64,000 bases of DNA from Morinoia aosen (taxonomy: Eukaryota; Arthropoda; Malacostraca; Amphipoda; Talitridae). The notes under the pieces were generated by a model. That model made no database searches and had not been told where the DNA came from. It saw nothing but the letters and a program-made list of their open reading frames with translations. The stretch covers positions 28,995,891 to 29,059,890 of the forward strand of contig CM059573.1 of assembly GCA_030386875.1 (NCBI GenBank), given 5' to 3'. Each line of letters opens with the position of its first letter. The stretch's first letter is position 1. Made by a program: the position numbers and the translations under genes. This document shows positions 60,173-64,000 of the stretch, piece by piece.

Positions 60173-62790
60173 TATTGTGAAAACAAAGAATAGGCGCATT
60201 TCATTTAAACAGCTAATTTATATCTAAAGAAAAAATCCTGGATGTATAAAATGCATTGTTATAGTTTGATGTCAACGGACAAAATGTATTTCTGACTTTA
60301 TTCAATATTTAACTCACGCTTCAAAACGTTTCAAAGGATATAAAAGGTTCCAGCTCTTTAAAACGTGCCCGTTTCGATGAGTTGGAATATCAGTGTTAAG
60401 TTCTTTTTTACGGTTGAAGAGAACGCGATCCTAAACCAGAAGGACCTATTTTTAAATATTACAACTTTATGTGAATTCGTTAAGTTTTACATGTTCAAAA
60501 GATGGACGACCTATAACCCTATACATTCACAGCATCAATTAATGAGAATGTTTTAAAATTTGATAATTTTTTCTAATGAAAATATTTCTTTCTCAAATCA
60601 GAGAAAAATACAAGAAAAATTACTCGAACCTTCGCGTACAGTACACGAAGTTCTGAACGTTAATGTAGGCTTGAATTCGAAAATTGTGCACATATTTAAT
60701 TGCGACTCTAGCTATAAAATAGCTAGATCTAGGTAGTTTTCGTTCCTTCTAGATGTCGAATTTTGTATTCTTGCTAATAGCTGTAAATCTAGATAGCTTA
60801 AAAATATCCTAGATAGTTTCTAGCTAAAAACATCAGTAATGATTTGGAAGCTGAAAACGTTAAATTTGACATCAGTTGAGACCGTATATTCCATGCTTGA
60901 AAGGCGTTCAAGTGTTGTTTGAGTGTCGATCGTTCCTCGTTTAGTCACGTGAGTCTGTGTGAGAGATTCCGCGGGAAGTTAGTTGTACTTGGGATTAGTC
61001 GGGAGTCGGTACTCGGAAACATGAGTGATCAGTTTCTCAGTTGTTGTCAGCTTGTGTGGATACTCGTTTGTGATACTGTGACTCCCTTGAAAATACCAAA
61101 ATTTAGCCTGTCACAGTATTCAAGATATGGAAATTGGGTCAAACTATATAGGTTTTAGCTGTGAAAGTATAGAAATTTCGGTATCTATTCATGCTACATA
61201 GCTTTCACTTGCTGACCGTGCGTGACTCATCGGGAATTCAAATAGGTAAATTCAGTGAACGGGCCTGATTAAACGCTGTAATTCCATAGTTAGCTACTAA
61301 TTTACTAGGTATGAATAGGCTCTTTATTTGATTATATTTTCACTTTCATGATTTATGACCTTCATTTTTAAGATAAAATACGTATTATTGGAAATTATTT
61401 TTATTGCTTCAAGATATGAAGTCGAAATCATGAAATAGCTCAGCTGGTAACATGAATGACTAACAAATAGTATACTATTTGACTAATTTGCACGAGTTGG
61501 AGCAGTTTTTTGTAACATATAACTCATTCTCTAGGTTTGAAAATAATATCTTGAACTGTGATAGATTTGATTCTCATATATTACAAATTTATGCAATACA
61601 TGACATAGAACTAAGATCTAACTCCCGAATACTATTGTTGGTATTTAAATTTTTTTTAATTGCTTCACTGCTGATGTAAGATTTCAAAAATGGATTGAAC
61701 GGTTTTAAAGCTCACCGATGTGCATTAACATGGGGAATGCATATGTTTTATAAATATGTATGTATCCATTACAAATAAGACATGACTGTACCATGTTAAA
61801 CTGTGAACAGTCATAAACAAGGATTTCTGAATATAACAGCTGACTGATGCTAACAAAATTTCAGTTTGACCAAAAATTATAGTAAAATATCATTTTACAC
61901 TCATATTCATTTGTGTTGAGGGGTAATTTCTGAAAATTTAGTTAACTTATCCTTACCAATTTAAATAATCTTCGATTTTAGTTGTGTAAATTGTTTATGG
62001 GATGAATAATGTACTGAAATATGTATATATGTATAAAATTTCAAAATATCAATCTAGAATCTGTCTCTGAAGGATGCTGTCCAGGAAATGAGAAGCATTC
62101 AACTCTCATTCATTGAATACTATAGCAATGTTTCTCTTTGGATCCTATTATTTGTACAATGTTGGTATAGAAATTATTTGATTGGTTTCAGTGCTAATGT
62201 AAAATTTGTTAATCAATTTCCTTCTGATGAAACACATTACTCTGTCTGTTCACTAAAGGAAACTACTTACCAGTAAAAATTTGCCCATGGAAAATATAGG
62301 AACCTATATGTGAATGCCTATTTTGTTCATATAAAGATAGACATAGAAACTTATTCCAGATATGTGAGAAGTACCAGTTTCCAAACAAAAAATGATTAAG
62401 TTTATAGGGCCTTGTTTTACCCGTGTGGAAACATAATTCCTATTCTGATTTAATCACTGTATTTAATCACTGTGTATTTATGAAAAAAACTTTTGGTAAA
62501 TGTTAATTGACACCAGAAATATTTGAGAAAAATTTTATGAAACATTCTCACATTATTACTCATGTGTACAGATAGACACTTTCTGATGAACTTTTGCTAA
62601 CTTGACTCTACAAATCTATAATATCAAAGGAGAGCTTGAGTTTGATGATTGTAAAATGAGTTCATCCAGGAGATTGTTCTCAATCTAATGATAATAGACA
62701 TGAATTAGTTTTTCATACTTGCCCAAACAAACTTATTTGACTTCAAACTTTGTGTGTACAATAAATTGATTTCAGAGTCATCCACACTGA
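60173..62790. other. No recognisable feature
   Basis: This is AT-rich sequence. A cluster of CTAGCTA/CTAGATAG words at 60,705-60,835 is the only visible pattern. Short unassigned frames only. Confidence 0.4.
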
Positions 62791-62804
62791 GAAAAAAATA
62801 TAGG

Positions 62805-62955
62805 GTCATTTTGACACACTTAAGTGTGTCATACGTTTGTCGCAAAACCGGCACACAATTGTGTGTCATGGAGGCGCCATGACACACTTTAGTGTGTTAC
62901 ATGACACACTTAGGGCAGTCATGACACACTTAGGGCAGTCATGACACACTTAGCG
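62805..62955. repeat. TGACACACTTA repeat cluster
   Basis: The word TGACACACTTA occurs at least five times, including near-identical 20-bp units (CATGACACACTTAGGGCAGT) at about 62,911-62,952. Inverse copies (AAGTGTGTCA) precede them, so the left half can form hairpins such as TGACACACTTAAGTGTGTCA. Confidence 0.75.
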
Positions 62956-64000
62956 GAAATCTACGGAACCTAAAACATAGATTTAACTTACTCCTACCAT
63001 ACCCCTCTGTCTTACCGCTGGATTAAGAAAAATGAGTATTTGCAGAATTAATGAATCATTCGAGGCTTATTTTGTACCACATTAACCATTAAATCTTAAA
63101 TTATCACAATATTTCAAAAGGAAAAATTCACTACTCAGCGTATTCTGCAATTTTACAAAAAACATACAAAATATTTCATGCTGTCGTGTAAAGAAACTTC
63201 ACGAATTTATGCGCAAAGTTGAACAGATTAATTGAAATCTGTGAATAAATTAAGAGCGTCTAAAAGATCTTTCTCACAACAGCGTTAAATGTATTTTAAC
63301 ATGACACATGAATTCGATTAATTGTGACGGTTTCAATGCCTTAACGTTTATCAAAAGAAGAAAGCCCTGATTTCAAGATAAATTGCAATTTAGATAACAA
63401 AAAATTTTCCACGCATTAAACATAGGCTTCAGCATAACCACATCTTACATTCATCTGTTCAAATAAAAACAGCATCAGTTTAGTTCGTTCATTTTATTCA
63501 ACACTGATATGACACATTTTCCCTGCATTTTAATTCTCGGAAAATTTATAGTTGAATTCAAAGCAATAAAAATGGTGGAAACAAGGTCAGCACTGAATGT
63601 TTATCCACTTAGAACTGGAAGTGAACAAAATTATTCTACGTTTGTGAGCACATTTCCGTGTAATCAAGAAATATTCTAACAATCAGAATCAATCTTATTT
63701 TCCCTTTTCAGTTCCATTCAACTTGGAAAGTAAAGGTCTCAAGCTTCAGCACAAGAATTCTCCATTTTGAAACGAAAAATTCCTACACCTGTTATCACGC
63801 ACAAATGGAATTCTAGTTTATTACAATACCTTAGAAATTTTAAATCTCATTTTTCACACGAATAAAATAAAAAATTCATTTTAAAAAAAAATATTTACAA
63901 CTGTATGCACATTTCCATGCAAGTCTAGAAATACTCAAACGGACGAAAATAATTTAGTTCTGCGTAAGGTTTCATGATCAATTTCTCGTAAAATTAAGCA
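62956..64000. other. No recognisable feature
   Basis: AT-rich sequence without repeats or coding evidence. Confidence 0.4.

Noticed and set aside
61433-61560. tRNA-like TAGCTCAGCTGGTAAC followed by GGTTTGAAAAT
   Set aside because: The spacing of about 95 bp between the boxes is too long for a tRNA or a normal SINE head, and no second copy was seen.
1-64000. A new defence, toxin or biosynthetic system
   Set aside because: No gene cluster, operon or set of linked enzymes is visible; all recognised coding sequence is from mobile elements.

Overview
This is nuclear DNA of an arthropod, most likely an insect. The base composition is AT-rich and there are no operons or dense genes. The window holds a tRNA-headed SINE with an ATT tail, mariner/Tc1-, hAT- and Mutator-like (MULE) DNA transposons, LINE fragments, a Ty3/Gypsy LTR element, and degenerate arrays of the insect telomere pentamer TTAGG. 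I could not support any intact host protein-coding gene: nearly every recognisable stretch of protein belongs to a mobile element, and the rest is non-coding.

Layout. 0-5 kb: AT-rich filler with a 319-bp palindrome (215-533) and a hAT-type MITE with an 8-bp target-site duplication (TSD) (3,715-4,261). 5.7-6.7 kb: a hAT transposase C-terminus (minus) and a decayed repeat-associated gene (plus). 7.87-8.33 kb: a 41-bp minisatellite. 8.3-15.7 kb: mostly featureless, with a probable LINE ORF1 relic (13.3-13.9 kb). 15.7-19.9 kb: two SINE copies, a mariner-like MITE and a 210-bp tandem duplication. 19.9-23.2 kb: a long-TIR MULE (19,919-21,755, 9-bp TSD, SWIM finger in its loop), then two head-to-head MITEs carrying inverted TTAGG/CCTAA arrays, all set in a degenerate GT-rich minisatellite. 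23.8-30.2 kb: a MITE, a LINE 3' fragment, a mariner-like relic, another MITE and two minisatellites. 30.2-37 kb: no recognisable feature.

36.98-43.57 kb is a nested composite. A hAT element (8-bp TSD, GC-rich ends, decayed BED-finger transposase) contains a mariner-like MITE, a 1.7-kb palindrome with satellite-like ends, and a 2.76-kb near-perfect palindrome with its own 9-bp TSD. The termini of this last palindrome match the MULE at 20 kb, so the two belong to one foldback/MULE family.

45.04-60.17 kb is a second nest, of two related minus-strand LTR elements. An outer element with 161-165-bp LTRs and no recognisable coding capacity (TSD CCAT) was split near its leader by an inner, broken Ty3/Gypsy element with 216-217-bp LTRs, gag and pol (TSD TCCG). 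The outer LTR pair is less diverged than the inner pair, which is the reverse of what simple nesting predicts. 60.2-64 kb is again featureless apart from a short TGACACAC repeat cluster.

I see no new host system such as a defence island or biosynthetic locus. The most informative material is the set of large DNA palindromes, the MULE family that links two of them, and the two nested composites.
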